This document shows, in pieces, positions 38,702 through 46,108 of a DNA stretch of 64,000 nucleotides. The position numbers and the translations under genes are program-made. Position 1 is the stretch's first letter. Each line of letters starts with the position of its first letter. This DNA comes from Herbaspirillum robiniae (GTDB lineage Bacteria; Pseudomonadota; Gammaproteobacteria; Burkholderiales; Burkholderiaceae_D), in assembly GCF_002213415.1 (NCBI RefSeq), contig NZ_NJGU01000013.1:1-64000 (forward strand), read 5' to 3'. Under the pieces are notes generated by a model. That model did not search any database. It was not told the DNA's origin and saw only the letters and a list, made by a program, of their open reading frames with translations.

Positions 38702-38967
38702 ATGAGCAATCGCACTTTTGCCTGTCTGCACTGTAAAAACTGCAGCGCAGAGATCAAAATATCGATGCATTTCACTGCCCTCTATGCGGTCGAGAGAGTA
38801 TTCGAGTTCACTGGAAGCTGCATGTCCCATCACCCCGAAAGAAGAAAAAATGGGACTCATTCTGGGATAGATATCTTCTTGAGTTACGGCAGATTGAAGA
38901 ATACAAGTCCAACAAAGATATCAGTGAACTACGCTTGCCTCTTTTGAATATTCATTTGCGGAGATAG
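38702..38967 (+). pseudogene. Frameshifted small zinc-ribbon protein
   Basis: The frame starts MSNRTFACLHCKNCSAEIK, with a first CxxC pair, and then derails. A different frame continues NIDAFHCPLCGRESIRVHWK and runs to a stop at 38965, rich in charged residues (KKKKWDSFWDRYLLELRQIEEY) and clearly protein-like. Restoring one A in the A-run at about 38756-38759 joins them into an 88-residue protein with two CxxC knuckles. The upstream spacing and hairpin repeats on both sides fit an array member that has decayed, or a sequencing indel. Confidence 0.6.
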
Positions 38968-38990
38968 CTTTTTAAGACATTGCTAGCCGA

Positions 38991-39019
38991 GGTCGGCGTC
39001 CGGCCAAAAGACGACTATT
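38991..39019 (+). repeat. Array hairpin repeat, copy 2
   Basis: GGTCGGCGTCCGGCCAAAAG then ACGAC, downstream of the broken zinc-ribbon gene. Confidence 0.6.
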
Positions 39020-39079
39020 GCAACGGAAAATCCATATCTCAGCCGTCCGTATTGTTATTCTTTCTTCTGTCCATCCTGA

Positions 39080-39526
39080 ATGCCTAAATCAAATACTGAA
39101 ATATCCATTCTAAAAAAATCGAAGTGGCTTGGTATAACCGCGGGGTGGCTGGCACAACTTGGATTGACAACCTTTCTTCCTTTCGTCGCGCTCATGGCCA
39201 TGCGGCTTTGGTCACTGACAATAGAGGACTCGTCAATATGGCTTGAGTATCCAAGTGATACAACGCATCCTGGCTGGTATGTACTTCAGGCTTCGATAGC
39301 GTTGGGCTCATTCTTCGCAGGCGTTCTTGCGGCTCTTCTTTCCCCTAAAAGGTCCATAATTGTTCCTGTTGCGCTCGTTCTCTTGAGTCTTTTGGGAACG
39401 GTGTTCGAACAATTACCTCTTCCGATGTCTACCTTGATTTTCTTGATTTGGATGGGCGGGCCATGTGCAGGGTTGATTTTCGGATACGGGGTTATTCGAT
39501 CACTCGAACAATCCCGCATGAAATGA
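39080..39526 (+). CDS. Four-helix membrane protein of unknown function
   Basis: 148 residues with hydrophobic segments at about 15-45, 68-90, 92-112 and 115-140 (ITAGWLAQLGLTTFLPFVALMAM, YVLQASIALGSFFAGVLAALL, IIVPVALVLLSLLGTVF, STLIFLIWMGGPCAGLIFGYGVI). No family is recognised. It lies between repeat copies 2 and 3 on the same strand as its neighbours; no strong ribosome site is visible. Confidence 0.65.
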   Translation: MPKSNTEISILKKSKWLGITAGWLAQLGLTTFLPFVALMAMRLWSLTIEDSSIWLEYPSDTTHPGWYVLQASIALGSFFAGVLAALLSPKRSIIVPVALVLLSLLGTVFEQLPLPMSTLIFLIWMGGPCAGLIFGYGVIRSLEQSRMK

Positions 39527-39547
39527 GGACTTCGGATCGTAAGAAAA

Positions 39548-39573
39548 TGTCCGTTATCGGCCAGAAGCTGACG
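39548..39573 (+). repeat. Array hairpin repeat, copy 3
   Basis: TGTCCGTTATCGGCCAGAAG then CTGACG, 21 bases after the 39080 gene stop. Confidence 0.7.
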
Positions 39574-39604
39574 AGGCCATTTGGAGCGTGACGGTAGATT
39601 AACT

Positions 39605-39802
39605 ATGGTCCAATATTCTAAGAGATTCAAAATTCAATTTTTCCTAGCCGCCTTTTTAATGGCGGCTGCTTTTATCTTGTTTTTTATCATTCTCTATTTT
39701 GGCGCGAATCAGTTTTTAGTCGCGCTAGAAATTGGTGTCGTTATTATCAACATCATCAATATTTTTTCCTTTGTTCTTTTAGGATGGATGCGTTCAAAGT
39801 AA
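39605..39802 (+). CDS. Small two-helix membrane protein
   Basis: 65 residues from ATG 39605: MVQYSKRFKIQFFLAAFLMA with two membrane helices (FFLAAFLMAAAFILFFIILYFG and LVALEIGVVIINIINIFSFVLLG) and a short basic tail WMRSK. No recognised family. It lies between repeat copies 3 and 4. The start could be eight codons earlier (alternative codon at 39581), which would run closer to the repeat. Confidence 0.55.
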   Translation: MVQYSKRFKIQFFLAAFLMAAAFILFFIILYFGANQFLVALEIGVVIINIINIFSFVLLGWMRSK

Positions 39803-39852
39803 GCCTTTTTTAAATGCTTGCACTGTCTGGTAAGGAACATGGACCTTCATAA

Positions 39853-39877
39853 GGTCCGCTTCCGGTCAAGAACAGAC
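39853..39877 (+). repeat. Array hairpin repeat, copy 4
   Basis: GGTCCGCTTCCGGTCAAGAA then CAGAC, just upstream of the 39888 gene. Confidence 0.65.
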
Positions 39878-39887
39878 TTCTATTCAG

Positions 39888-40205
39888 ATGAAAATAAAGC
39901 TCACCCTGATCTTTTCCATCTTCGTCGTGACAATCCAATGGTTGACGGTGGTCAGCTTCATAGATCGTGCATATTCGTCATGGCTCAAGATGGGGGACAG
40001 GACCGTATCGTCCAGCATCGGTGGGGTAATATTTTTCGCTGCCTGTTCGTTGCTGTGTATTGCCTACCTCATGCGGTTGAACGATGAGTTACAAAAAGCC
40101 GGATCATCCTGGCGATACATCAGTCAGGCTTCACTGTTGATGGGTATGGCTGGGCTGCTGGTTTTCTTTGGCATGATCGGAACAGCGATTGTAGTCCTTC
40201 GCTGA
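39888..40205 (+). CDS. Three-helix membrane protein of unknown function
   Basis: 105 residues with helices at about 4-26 (LTLIFSIFVVTIQWLTVVSF), 43-62 (SIGGVIFFAACSLLCIAYLM) and 80-103 (ASLLMGMAGLLVFFGMIGTAIVVL), the last ending at the C terminus. No family is recognised. It is bounded by repeat copies 4 and 5, with only three bases between its stop and copy 5. Confidence 0.6.
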   Translation: MKIKLTLIFSIFVVTIQWLTVVSFIDRAYSSWLKMGDRTVSSSIGGVIFFAACSLLCIAYLMRLNDELQKAGSSWRYISQASLLMGMAGLLVFFGMIGTAIVVLR

Positions 40206-40208
40206 AGA

Positions 40209-40233
40209 TGTCCGCTTGCGGCCAGATGCCGAC
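40209..40233 (+). repeat. Array hairpin repeat, copy 5
   Basis: TGTCCGCTTGCGGCCAGATG then CCGAC, starting three bases after the 39888 gene stop. Confidence 0.7.
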
Positions 40234-40261
40234 CTTCCATGCAGATCCACATGCTGAATTC

Positions 40262-40654
40262 ATGAATAACAGAAGATCGCTATTTCTTTCCATCGAAGCA
40301 GTGGCTTTGGGTGGTCCATCGTCTCTTTTGTTTATTTTCGGACTTCCTTATATCGTGGGAGGATCCATTTCTGAACTGGTCGAAGGCCGACTAACTGGCC
40401 CTATCGGTGCTGTAGGCAGTGCATGGACGCTATTGCAGTTCTGGAGCTTAGCGTTTTGTACGATTTCTCAGCGCCCATACCGGTTCGGACTGGGATTTGG
40501 CCTCGGTGTCGTCGGTTCCATTGGTGGAATCGCTGTGATGCACGTAGCTATGCCATATTGGTTTTCAGCAGCGTTGATTGGACTCCCCTTTTTCGGAGCT
40601 ATCCAAGCAGGTCTTGATTCGAAGGACGTTGGGACAGGTTCGTTAGGGCATTAA
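40262..40654 (+). CDS. Membrane protein of unknown function
   Basis: 130 residues from ATG 40262 (MNNRRSLFLSIEAV); the open frame begins at 40208 but that would run through the repeat. Four hydrophobic segments are visible (SLLFIFGLPYIVGGSI, GAVGSAWTLLQFWSLAFCTI, GLGFGLGVVGSIGGIAVMHVAM, WFSAALIGLPFFGAIQAGL). No family is recognised. Repeat copy 6 overlaps its stop codon. Confidence 0.6.
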   Translation: MNNRRSLFLSIEAVALGGPSSLLFIFGLPYIVGGSISELVEGRLTGPIGAVGSAWTLLQFWSLAFCTISQRPYRFGLGFGLGVVGSIGGIAVMHVAMPYWFSAALIGLPFFGAIQAGLDSKDVGTGSLGH

Positions 40655-40682
40655 CGTCCGCAATCGGCCAGAAGTGGTCGTT
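40654..40682 (+). repeat. Array hairpin repeat, copy 6
   Basis: ACGTCCGCAATCGGCCAGAA then GTGGTCG, beginning at the last base of the preceding stop codon. Confidence 0.75.
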
Positions 40683-40710
40683 TCAACTTTTCAAATAGTT
40701 TGGGTGGTAC

Positions 40711-41034
40711 ATGAGAGCAGAGGAAATGATAAACGGCTATCTTTTGTCCATCGATTGGGAGGACAACAGGAGCTATGCGGCCATAAATATACTTACGGTT
40801 GAAGGAAAAAAAATTCGAATCGACGCAGTAGCACTGGGCGTCAATGATGTGCAAGTTTCCTTTCATTACGTCAGTTTCCGAGCGGGTCTCCACACTCATT
40901 ATGGAAGAGCGTGTCTTGGCGAGATTGAGGGAGGGAATATTTCGACCGATCGCCTGACTCTAGAAGGAGACTTCGGTTGCTTTGATGTAGTCGCAGGTCG
41001 CATCGAAATAACCGCGTGTGATATGCATGAATAA
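40711..41034 (+). CDS. Soluble beta-rich small protein, possible immunity protein
   Basis: 107 residues without signal or membrane segments: MRAEEMINGYLLSIDWEDNR, then alternating strands (AAINILTVEGKKIRIDAVALGV, VQVSFHYVSFRAGLHTHYG, CLGEIEGGNISTDRLTLEGDFGCFDVVAGRIEITACDM). Size, single-domain build and location are like immunity proteins of polymorphic toxins, but no named family is recognised. GAGAGCAGAGGAAATG context surrounds the start. It lies between repeat copies 6 and 7. Confidence 0.6.
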   Translation: MRAEEMINGYLLSIDWEDNRSYAAINILTVEGKKIRIDAVALGVNDVQVSFHYVSFRAGLHTHYGRACLGEIEGGNISTDRLTLEGDFGCFDVVAGRIEITACDMHE

Positions 41035-41102
41035 CGTCCAGGTGAAGTAGTTTTCCAAACCTCGGCACCAGCGATCATTCGCACAATTCAGCTATCAATT
41101 AA

Positions 41103-41129
41103 AAGTCCGCTTTCGGCCAGAAGCGGACC
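41103..41129 (+). repeat. Array hairpin repeat, copy 7 (best stem)
   Basis: GTCCGCTT (41105-41112) and AAGCGGAC (41121-41128) form a perfect 8-bp stem with loop TCGGCCAG. This is the most symmetric copy. Confidence 0.85.
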
Positions 41130-41163
41130 ACAATATCGGCAAGAAGAATCCAAGACCAATATC

Positions 41164-41742
41164 GTGCCCTTCGATCAAAACACTTTCGCTGTCATAGCAA
41201 ATTCTTTCCCCTCATATCTGAAGGCATCCGCAGAATTGCTTGTTGAAAAAACTCTTCCAATCACTTTCTCAAGTGGACCTTTAATCGAAGTAAAGGTCGC
41301 AGCAGAAAATCTCAAGCTACCCGTCCGGATTTATCAGCAAGTCGACGAGCAAGTGTTCAGGAATCTTCCTGCAGAGGCGAGTACTTTGTACTCATGCATA
41401 TTGACGAGGCACTCTGATGGTTATCTTCGCCAGCGTCACTTGGCACAAATTTTCAATCGAAAACAACCGTGGATCGCCCCGTTTGTAATTCGATTGGCAA
41501 GTGAATACGTCGTCGAAATTCTCTACGACATAGAAAACAATTTTGATCGCCTCGATACTGCAATGTACGCCCGATTCTTGAGAGAAAATCCGGCATTCTA
41601 TGCACAGGCAAAAGCGAGGATGATTAGCTATTGGGATTGCTACTATCGTGGGACTTGTAAATACAAGAACGACTACGTTGGGTTCCGGTTGTTTACTCGC
41701 TGGGATAGACTTGTCCAGGAGTCCAAAGCGATACCAGAATAA
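41164..41742 (+). CDS. Soluble protein of unknown function
   Basis: 192 residues from GTG 41164, cytoplasmic by composition. It has a mixed alpha/beta pattern (VPFDQNTFAVIANSFPSYLK with GTG as start, then LPVRIYQQVDEQVF, STLYSCILTRHSDGYLRQRHL, PWIAPFVIRLASEYVVEILYDIENNFDRL, DYVGFRLFTRWDRLVQE). I do not recognise the family. The next gene starts at the very next base after the stop, so the two are co-translated; repeat copy 7 precedes the pair and none separates them. Confidence 0.65.
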   Translation: MPFDQNTFAVIANSFPSYLKASAELLVEKTLPITFSSGPLIEVKVAAENLKLPVRIYQQVDEQVFRNLPAEASTLYSCILTRHSDGYLRQRHLAQIFNRKQPWIAPFVIRLASEYVVEILYDIENNFDRLDTAMYARFLRENPAFYAQAKARMISYWDCYYRGTCKYKNDYVGFRLFTRWDRLVQESKAIPE

Positions 41743-42042
41743 ATGCGTTCGGCCATAAGGCCTGACTGGTTAGAAAGACGAATCGTGATTACAAAAGAAA
41801 ATGCCCCTATTGGATGGACTTTGCTGATGTCTGAACTGGAGGATGCAAAAGAACACCTCTCCACTTTGATCGAAGATATGCGCCGGGATCCGGCATATGG
41901 CGCAGCCAATCTACGGATTGATCTTGGACATGTTTTTTCGCATCTCAACAGGGCATGGCATCGCCGGGACATTCGCGAAGACCTGAGTGAAGTGGAATGG
42001 AAGAAGGCGAGCCAGTTTCCCTCGGATATTGAACCGATATAA
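41743..42042 (+). CDS. Small helical protein, partner of the 41164 gene
   Basis: 99 residues: MRSAIRPDWLERRIVITKEN, then LLMSELEDAKEHLSTLIEDMRR and LRIDLGHVFSHLNRAWHRRD, ending SEVEWKKASQFPSDIEPI. Mostly alpha-helical and charged, with no membrane segment. Its ATG abuts the upstream stop with no gap, which suggests a tight two-gene unit, as in toxin-immunity or chaperone pairs; no family is recognised. No good repeat copy follows it before 42157. Confidence 0.62.
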   Translation: MRSAIRPDWLERRIVITKENAPIGWTLLMSELEDAKEHLSTLIEDMRRDPAYGAANLRIDLGHVFSHLNRAWHRRDIREDLSEVEWKKASQFPSDIEPI

Positions 42043-42156
42043 ATGGTTGGCTGACGGTGACACGCTGATCAGGAATCCATCGTCAACAAGCGGCCGGGAA
42101 TGGAAAGTGTGATTCGGCTTCGGGCAATAAAACAATTATTCGGAAATACAGATTAA

Positions 42157-43002
42157 ATGAGATATGCCATTCTGACCTTTGCAATCACGTTCATTGCAAG
42201 TTCAGCTGCAGCGCAAGCGATTCCCGTATGCAGCAAAGCAGACGAAACGCGCTGGCAAGCGGTCACGACCCGAGAAGTGGCGCCGACGGTGTTTTATCCG
42301 CCTCAGGCACGTGAAGAGGAGCGAGAAGGCACAACACGCGTCCAGTTCACGATCGACAAAGACGGAAGAGTTTCTTCAGCGACGATTCTGTCGACGTCAG
42401 GTTATCGGGATCTTGATACGGAAGCCGTACGTGCCATTATCTCCAAGGTCTATCCGCCGATGGTCTGCGGTGGGATTGCACAGGAACATACAACGGCACG
42501 GTCCATCAATTTCCACCTGAATCCCGAACCGGCACCACCGGCTCCACCTCTCGGCGCAGCCAAGCGCGCAACGATTAATTCGATATTGAGAAAACTGCCG
42601 CCCAACCTGCTGCCGACAGCCTATGCGGTACAACTTGTCGACAAAATCCCGAGGCGGCTTCAAATGGAGTATCCCTCGATTCCGCCCGAAGCGCTGAAGC
42701 AGATTGTCGAGGAGGTTCGACTGCAACTTGAGGCCGCCCGAAAGAACACATCGGAGGTGAGCGAAAGCTTGGTTCAATATTTCAACAGGCGGTATAGCGA
42801 GAGTGAGTTGATCTTGCTTGAACAGCTCGTCAATCAACCCGGAGGAGAAACCTTGCTGAAGAAACTCTCTGCGCTGTTCCAGGATCAGCGAGCAGTTGTC
42901 GTACGTTGGAACGACAGTGTGGTCGAGCGCAGCCTCTCGGACGCGCTAGGACGACAAAAAGAACAAACGTCCAATGCAGAATGGTTGGAACGGGGAAAGT
43001 AA
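42157..43002 (+). CDS. Secreted protein with TonB C-terminal domain
   Basis: 281 residues. A signal peptide (MRYAILTFAITFIASSAAAQ, cleavage near AQA) is followed by a TonB/TolA C-terminal domain at about 40-125: VAPTVFYPPQAREEEREGT, TRVQFTIDKDGRVSSATILSTSGYRDLD, AVRAIISKVYPP. The remaining 150 residues are helical and unrecognised (RLQMEYPSIPPEALKQIVEEVRLQLEAAR). There is no N-terminal anchor beyond the signal, so it is not a classical energy transducer; stand-alone exported TonB-C proteins of unknown role are common in array-like loci. Confidence 0.75.
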   Translation: MRYAILTFAITFIASSAAAQAIPVCSKADETRWQAVTTREVAPTVFYPPQAREEEREGTTRVQFTIDKDGRVSSATILSTSGYRDLDTEAVRAIISKVYPPMVCGGIAQEHTTARSINFHLNPEPAPPAPPLGAAKRATINSILRKLPPNLLPTAYAVQLVDKIPRRLQMEYPSIPPEALKQIVEEVRLQLEAARKNTSEVSESLVQYFNRRYSESELILLEQLVNQPGGETLLKKLSALFQDQRAVVVRWNDSVVERSLSDALGRQKEQTSNAEWLERGK

Positions 43003-43059
43003 CCTCGCGCGCAGACCAATTGCGATGTCCCAATTAGCCCAATGGCGAGCTGCAAAAAA

Positions 43060-43243
43060 ATGAGAGAGAAAATGTTCTCTAAGGACGTAATCTCCCTCCC
43101 CTCGTCCGGGATGGTGAAATGGGCGATCTTCAACACCATTATCCCTCCTGGGCCTTTGGAGCGTAGTGGCTTTGCTTTGGATCGTTGCGATTCTGATTGA
43201 TCACGGTCTAGGCCTGCGGCTGATCTCGCCTGATTATTCTTAA
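43060..43243 (+). pseudogene. Frameshifted small membrane protein
   Basis: Frame 1 reads MREKMFSKDVISLPSSGMVK then WAIFNTIIPPG. At about 43150-43154 (GGGCC) it leaves frame, and the +1 frame continues LWSVVALLWIVAILIDHGLG then LRLISPDYS and stops at 43241. Deleting one base there joins a soluble start to a good membrane helix, giving about 60 residues. Repeat copy 8 follows at once, as for intact array genes. No strong ribosome site is visible, so confidence is moderate. Confidence 0.45.
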
Positions 43244-43249
43244 GTGTGA

Positions 43250-43276
43250 GCGTCTGCTACCGGCCAAGTGCTGACC
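43250..43276 (+). repeat. Array hairpin repeat, copy 8
   Basis: GCGTCTGCTACCGGCCAAGT then GCTGACC, seven bases after the stop of the broken 43060 gene. Confidence 0.65.
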
Positions 43277-43310
43277 TAGTCGGCAGCCATTACCTCATTA
43301 AAATGACTCC

Positions 43311-43724
43311 ATGAAGAACTCATCCCTAGCGTCCAGATCTGCTTTAGCGGCATTCGCCATTGGCCTTGCAATATTGGTGCTGCTAGACCAAATGGACTTG
43401 GAAGCCATTTTGATTATGGCGCTTCCTCTATTCTGTACGGCAGTAGCGGCGGCGTTTTTTGGGCGCAATCTTTCACGTCCTTGGGTTTATTCATTTTCCA
43501 TCGGTGTGGCGAGTTACGCTTGCTATTTCATATTGGACTCGTATCTGGGAATTTTCTCGATACCTATACCCAAAGATGGAATTTATCACCGAATAGTTGG
43601 GGAACCTGGCGTTCTCGTCCTTGGTACTTTTAACATCTGGCCGCTTTGCGTTTTTTTTATTTCAGTCATATTTCTCGCCTATATGATTTGCCGCGTCTTC
43701 ACTAAGAGGGCGGTTCAGAGATGA
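43311..43724 (+). CDS. Membrane protein of unknown function
   Basis: 137 residues with four hydrophobic segments (SALAAFAIGLAILVLLDQM, AILIMALPLFCTAVAAAFFG, WVYSFSIGVASYACYFILDSYLGIF, LGTFNIWPLCVFFISVIFLAYMICRVF). No family is recognised. It lies between repeat copies 8 and 9, same strand as neighbours. Confidence 0.6.
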   Translation: MKNSSLASRSALAAFAIGLAILVLLDQMDLEAILIMALPLFCTAVAAAFFGRNLSRPWVYSFSIGVASYACYFILDSYLGIFSIPIPKDGIYHRIVGEPGVLVLGTFNIWPLCVFFISVIFLAYMICRVFTKRAVQR

Positions 43725-43742
43725 TTTCCTTATAAAAAGATA

Positions 43743-43770
43743 GGTTCGCAATCGGCCGCCAGACATCGAC
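43743..43770 (+). repeat. Array hairpin repeat, copy 9 (degenerate)
   Basis: GGTTCGCAATCGGCCGCCAG then ACATCGAC; the central TCGGCC is kept, the stem is partly lost. Confidence 0.5.
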
Positions 43771-43806
43771 TCCGGTGAAACACACTAGCAAGTCCATATT
43801 TCTACA

Positions 43807-44268
43807 ATGAAAAAATTAAAATACGGGGATGTTGTCGAGATCAAGACGAAGAACGGGTTGGCTTATGCGCAGTACACACACAAGCACAAGCAGTTCGGAG
43901 CTCTATTACGGGTATTCAGCAATATCTACACTAGTCGGCCTGGCAATCTACCAGAGCTCATAAAGCTTGAGCCCACGTTTATCTGCTTTTCCCCGCTTGG
44001 TGCTGCGGTGAATCGTGGCATTGTTTCAATTGTGGATTGCGCTGCTGTGCCGTTGGAGGCACAAGCGTTCCCAACTTTCCGAGCAGGGATCATTAATCCG
44101 TCTACCAAGAAAGTGGATGTGTGGTGGCTATGGGACGGCGAAACGGAATGGCGCGTCGGGGAAATAGACGCTGAGCAAAGAAAACTCCCAATTCGAGGAG
44201 TGTGGAACGATACGCTATTGATCGAACGAATTGAGTCTGGATGGATGTCAAACACAGATCCACGGTAG
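43807..44268 (+). CDS. Imm26-like immunity protein
   Basis: 153 residues, soluble. KYGDVVEIKTKNGLAYAQYTHKH at the start, LPELIKLEPTFICFSPLGAAVNRGIV in the middle and WWLWDGETEWRVGEID, LPIRGVWNDTLLIERIESGW near the end match the Imm26 type of small beta-barrel immunity proteins (GD-start, yxYxxxT, W-rich end) as I know them. In polymorphic toxin loci these protect against a cognate toxin; here there is no adjacent toxin, as for stand-alone immunity genes that protect against neighbours' toxins. It lies between repeat copies 9 and 10. Confidence 0.65.
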   Translation: MKKLKYGDVVEIKTKNGLAYAQYTHKHKQFGALLRVFSNIYTSRPGNLPELIKLEPTFICFSPLGAAVNRGIVSIVDCAAVPLEAQAFPTFRAGIINPSTKKVDVWWLWDGETEWRVGEIDAEQRKLPIRGVWNDTLLIERIESGWMSNTDPR

Positions 44269-44279
44269 CGAGCGCAATC

Positions 44280-44308
44280 ATGTCCGCAATCGGCCAGAAG
44301 CGGACGTT
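44280..44308 (+). repeat. Array hairpin repeat, copy 10
   Basis: TGTCCGCAATCGGCCAGAAG then CGGACGTT, with GTCCGC/GCGGAC pairing perfectly; 12 bases after the Imm26-like stop. Confidence 0.85.
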
Positions 44309-44347
44309 AGTCAAAGCATAAGAGACCAGGATTTCTGTAAATAAGAT

Positions 44348-44725
44348 ATGTCAGCCATGCTTAAGACCACCCGTATCTTCGCAGCGTTTTCTGCGGTGAC
44401 GGCTCTTTGCGTCGGATATCTTCTCTGGGCTAATCCAGACTATGTTCCGTCGGCAGATGGAGCAAAAGAGCAGCTATGGGCGATGGATGACATGCGCGCT
44501 CATTGCAGCTGCGACGATGTGGTACTGGTAGAGAAAATAGCCCCGATAGCCGATTTTTCATATCAAGAAAAAAAGGGGCGCCTAGAGAAGCATCCCTCCC
44601 CTGGCTATTGGTCCTTTATTTTCAGACTGAACAACGGAAAACGCTTTTCCGCAAACGTCTTACCGTTCGGCTATGCCCCCGTGTTTGTGGGGCGCTATTC
44701 TGAAATAGTTGAGGAAGGCACCTGA
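44348..44725 (+). CDS. Membrane-anchored small protein of unknown function
   Basis: 125 residues. One N-terminal hydrophobic segment (about 8-28, TRIFAAFSAVTALCVGYLLW) acts as an anchor or uncleaved signal. The rest is soluble: DDMRAHCSCDDVVLVEKIAPIADFSYQEKKGRLEKHP, WSFIFRLNNGKRFSANVLPFGYAPVFVGRYSEI. The CxC pair suggests an oxidised exported domain. No family is recognised. Bounded by repeat copies 10 and 11. Confidence 0.6.
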   Translation: MSAMLKTTRIFAAFSAVTALCVGYLLWANPDYVPSADGAKEQLWAMDDMRAHCSCDDVVLVEKIAPIADFSYQEKKGRLEKHPSPGYWSFIFRLNNGKRFSANVLPFGYAPVFVGRYSEIVEEGT

Positions 44726-44744
44726 GTCTCTTGGCGCTCTAAGC

Positions 44745-44773
44745 TTGTCAGAAATCGGCCAGGAGCAGACATC
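44745..44773 (+). repeat. Array hairpin repeat, copy 11
   Basis: TTGTCAGAAATCGGCCAGGA then GCAGACATC, 20 bases after the 44348 gene stop. Confidence 0.65.
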
Positions 44774-44840
44774 ACGGATAGCGGGATAATAAGAAAATTC
44801 AGACAAGGTGAGTAACGCTTTGGAAATTGGCGACTAGTTG

Positions 44841-45632
44841 ATGAAAATTGCGTACATCCTATTAATGGCCTTCGGTTTAATCATGTCTTCTGGCTCTCAT
44901 GCAGCGAGCTTTGACTGTGAGAAGACCATAAATCCAGTCGAAGAGATCATTTGCGAGCAACAAGAAATTTCTGACTTGGATGACTTGCTGGACCGCACTT
45001 ATAAGACAGTCTTGCAAATATCGACCAAGACCATCTCATTAAAAGCCGATCAATGGAATTGGCTTACAAATGTCCGCAATCGCTGCAGCGATGCAGCGTG
45101 CCTCACTGATGCCTACGAGGCACGTATTTTCGAACTTGAAGATAGATGGGAAAAACAAACCAATGCACTAAATGGCATGTTGGTGCGTGATAAGGCATCA
45201 AAGGCCAAGCCATTTGAAGGCAATTGGAAGTCATGCCAATTGTTCAAAGCGGAAGAAATTTGCTCCTCATATCGACTCATACAGAATGGAAAGCGAATTT
45301 GCGGTGAGTTAGAGCAATGGGCAACTTATCGTATCTATGAAGGACGCCTCCAGGCGACGATCCAAAGCGCGAATCGAGCTTCCGTGGAATTGTTTTGCGG
45401 CCCAGGTAGCGAAACCAAATGTACATACGAAAACGGTGCACAGGAGAAATGGGAGAAGGTGAAAAGTTCATTATCCGTTTGCGGGAATCAACTGTTCGAT
45501 ACCACTCCAGCCAAGCCGTGCGATGCATTGACCGCTAATAGAGGTTTTCGCTATCAAACATTGACAAGTAAGGAGCGGGAGGAAATCCTGTCGCAACCTT
45601 GGGCAAATAGGTGCATGAATCAGCATGAATAA
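44841..45632 (+). CDS. Secreted protein with LprI-type N-terminal domain (DUF1311-like)
   Basis: 263 residues. A signal peptide (MKIAYILLMAFGLIMSSGSHA, cleavage before ASFDC) is followed by a domain at about 22-100: FDCEKTINPVEEIICEQQEISDLDDLLDRTY, LKADQWNWLTNVRNRCSDAACLTDAYEARI. Its spaced cysteines, ICxxxxISxLD and QxxWLxxxRNxC are the pattern of the LprI/lysozyme-inhibitor N-terminal domain. The C-terminal 160 residues carry six further cysteines and are unrecognised. It is probably periplasmic, possibly protecting against a cell-wall or periplasmic effector. Bounded by repeat copies 11 and 12. Confidence 0.72.
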   Translation: MKIAYILLMAFGLIMSSGSHAASFDCEKTINPVEEIICEQQEISDLDDLLDRTYKTVLQISTKTISLKADQWNWLTNVRNRCSDAACLTDAYEARIFELEDRWEKQTNALNGMLVRDKASKAKPFEGNWKSCQLFKAEEICSSYRLIQNGKRICGELEQWATYRIYEGRLQATIQSANRASVELFCGPGSETKCTYENGAQEKWEKVKSSLSVCGNQLFDTTPAKPCDALTANRGFRYQTLTSKEREEILSQPWANRCMNQHE

Positions 45633-45642
45633 ATAAGCACGA

Positions 45643-45672
45643 ATGACGGCGATCGCCCAGAAGCCGACATCG
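45643..45672 (+). repeat. Array hairpin repeat, copy 12
   Basis: ATGACGGCGATCGCCCAGAA then GCCGACATCG, 11 bases after the preceding stop. Confidence 0.6.
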
Positions 45673-45703
45673 ATGACACTTACTGAATTAATGGGAGGGG
45701 GAA

Positions 45704-46096
45704 ATGAAGTATCAAATTGCGCTTTTATTGTCTTTTGGCTTGTGCGCTACCGCCAATGCTCAGCGAATTGCTCAACCAAGCATGGACATTGTTAGCATCG
45801 CTAATCAATTTATCGTATCCGGGGTTGCAGCAAAGAAGTGTTCTCTAATCGATGCCGCAACGGAGCAAGCGTTTCGAACAAATTTCCTTGCCGTTTCCAT
45901 ACGAAAGATTCAGGTTTTGAAGGAGCGCAATCCGCAGTTAACAGATGATCAAATAGCAGAACAAGATAAAGAATCCACGGAGCAATATAGAGCTAGGGCA
46001 GAACAAGTAATTTCGCAGTATGGTTGTCAGTCCCCAGCAGTCCAAGAACTAATTCAGCGTTACAAAGCACAGGCGGCCTGGAAGATCGGCGGTTAG
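45704..46096 (+). CDS. Small secreted protein of unknown function
   Basis: 130 residues. MKYQIALLLSFGLCATANA is a clean signal peptide with cleavage before QRIAQ. The mature part is helical and charged (FIVSGVAAKKCSLIDAATEQAFRTNFLAV, LTDDQIAEQDKESTEQYRARAEQVISQYGCQSPAVQELIQRY) with two cysteines that could pair. A strong GGGAGGGGG ribosome site precedes the ATG, the best in the array. No family is recognised. Bounded by repeat copies 12 and 13. Confidence 0.7.
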   Translation: MKYQIALLLSFGLCATANAQRIAQPSMDIVSIANQFIVSGVAAKKCSLIDAATEQAFRTNFLAVSIRKIQVLKERNPQLTDDQIAEQDKESTEQYRARAEQVISQYGCQSPAVQELIQRYKAQAAWKIGG

Positions 46097-46108
46097 TTCG
46101 AACAGTAC

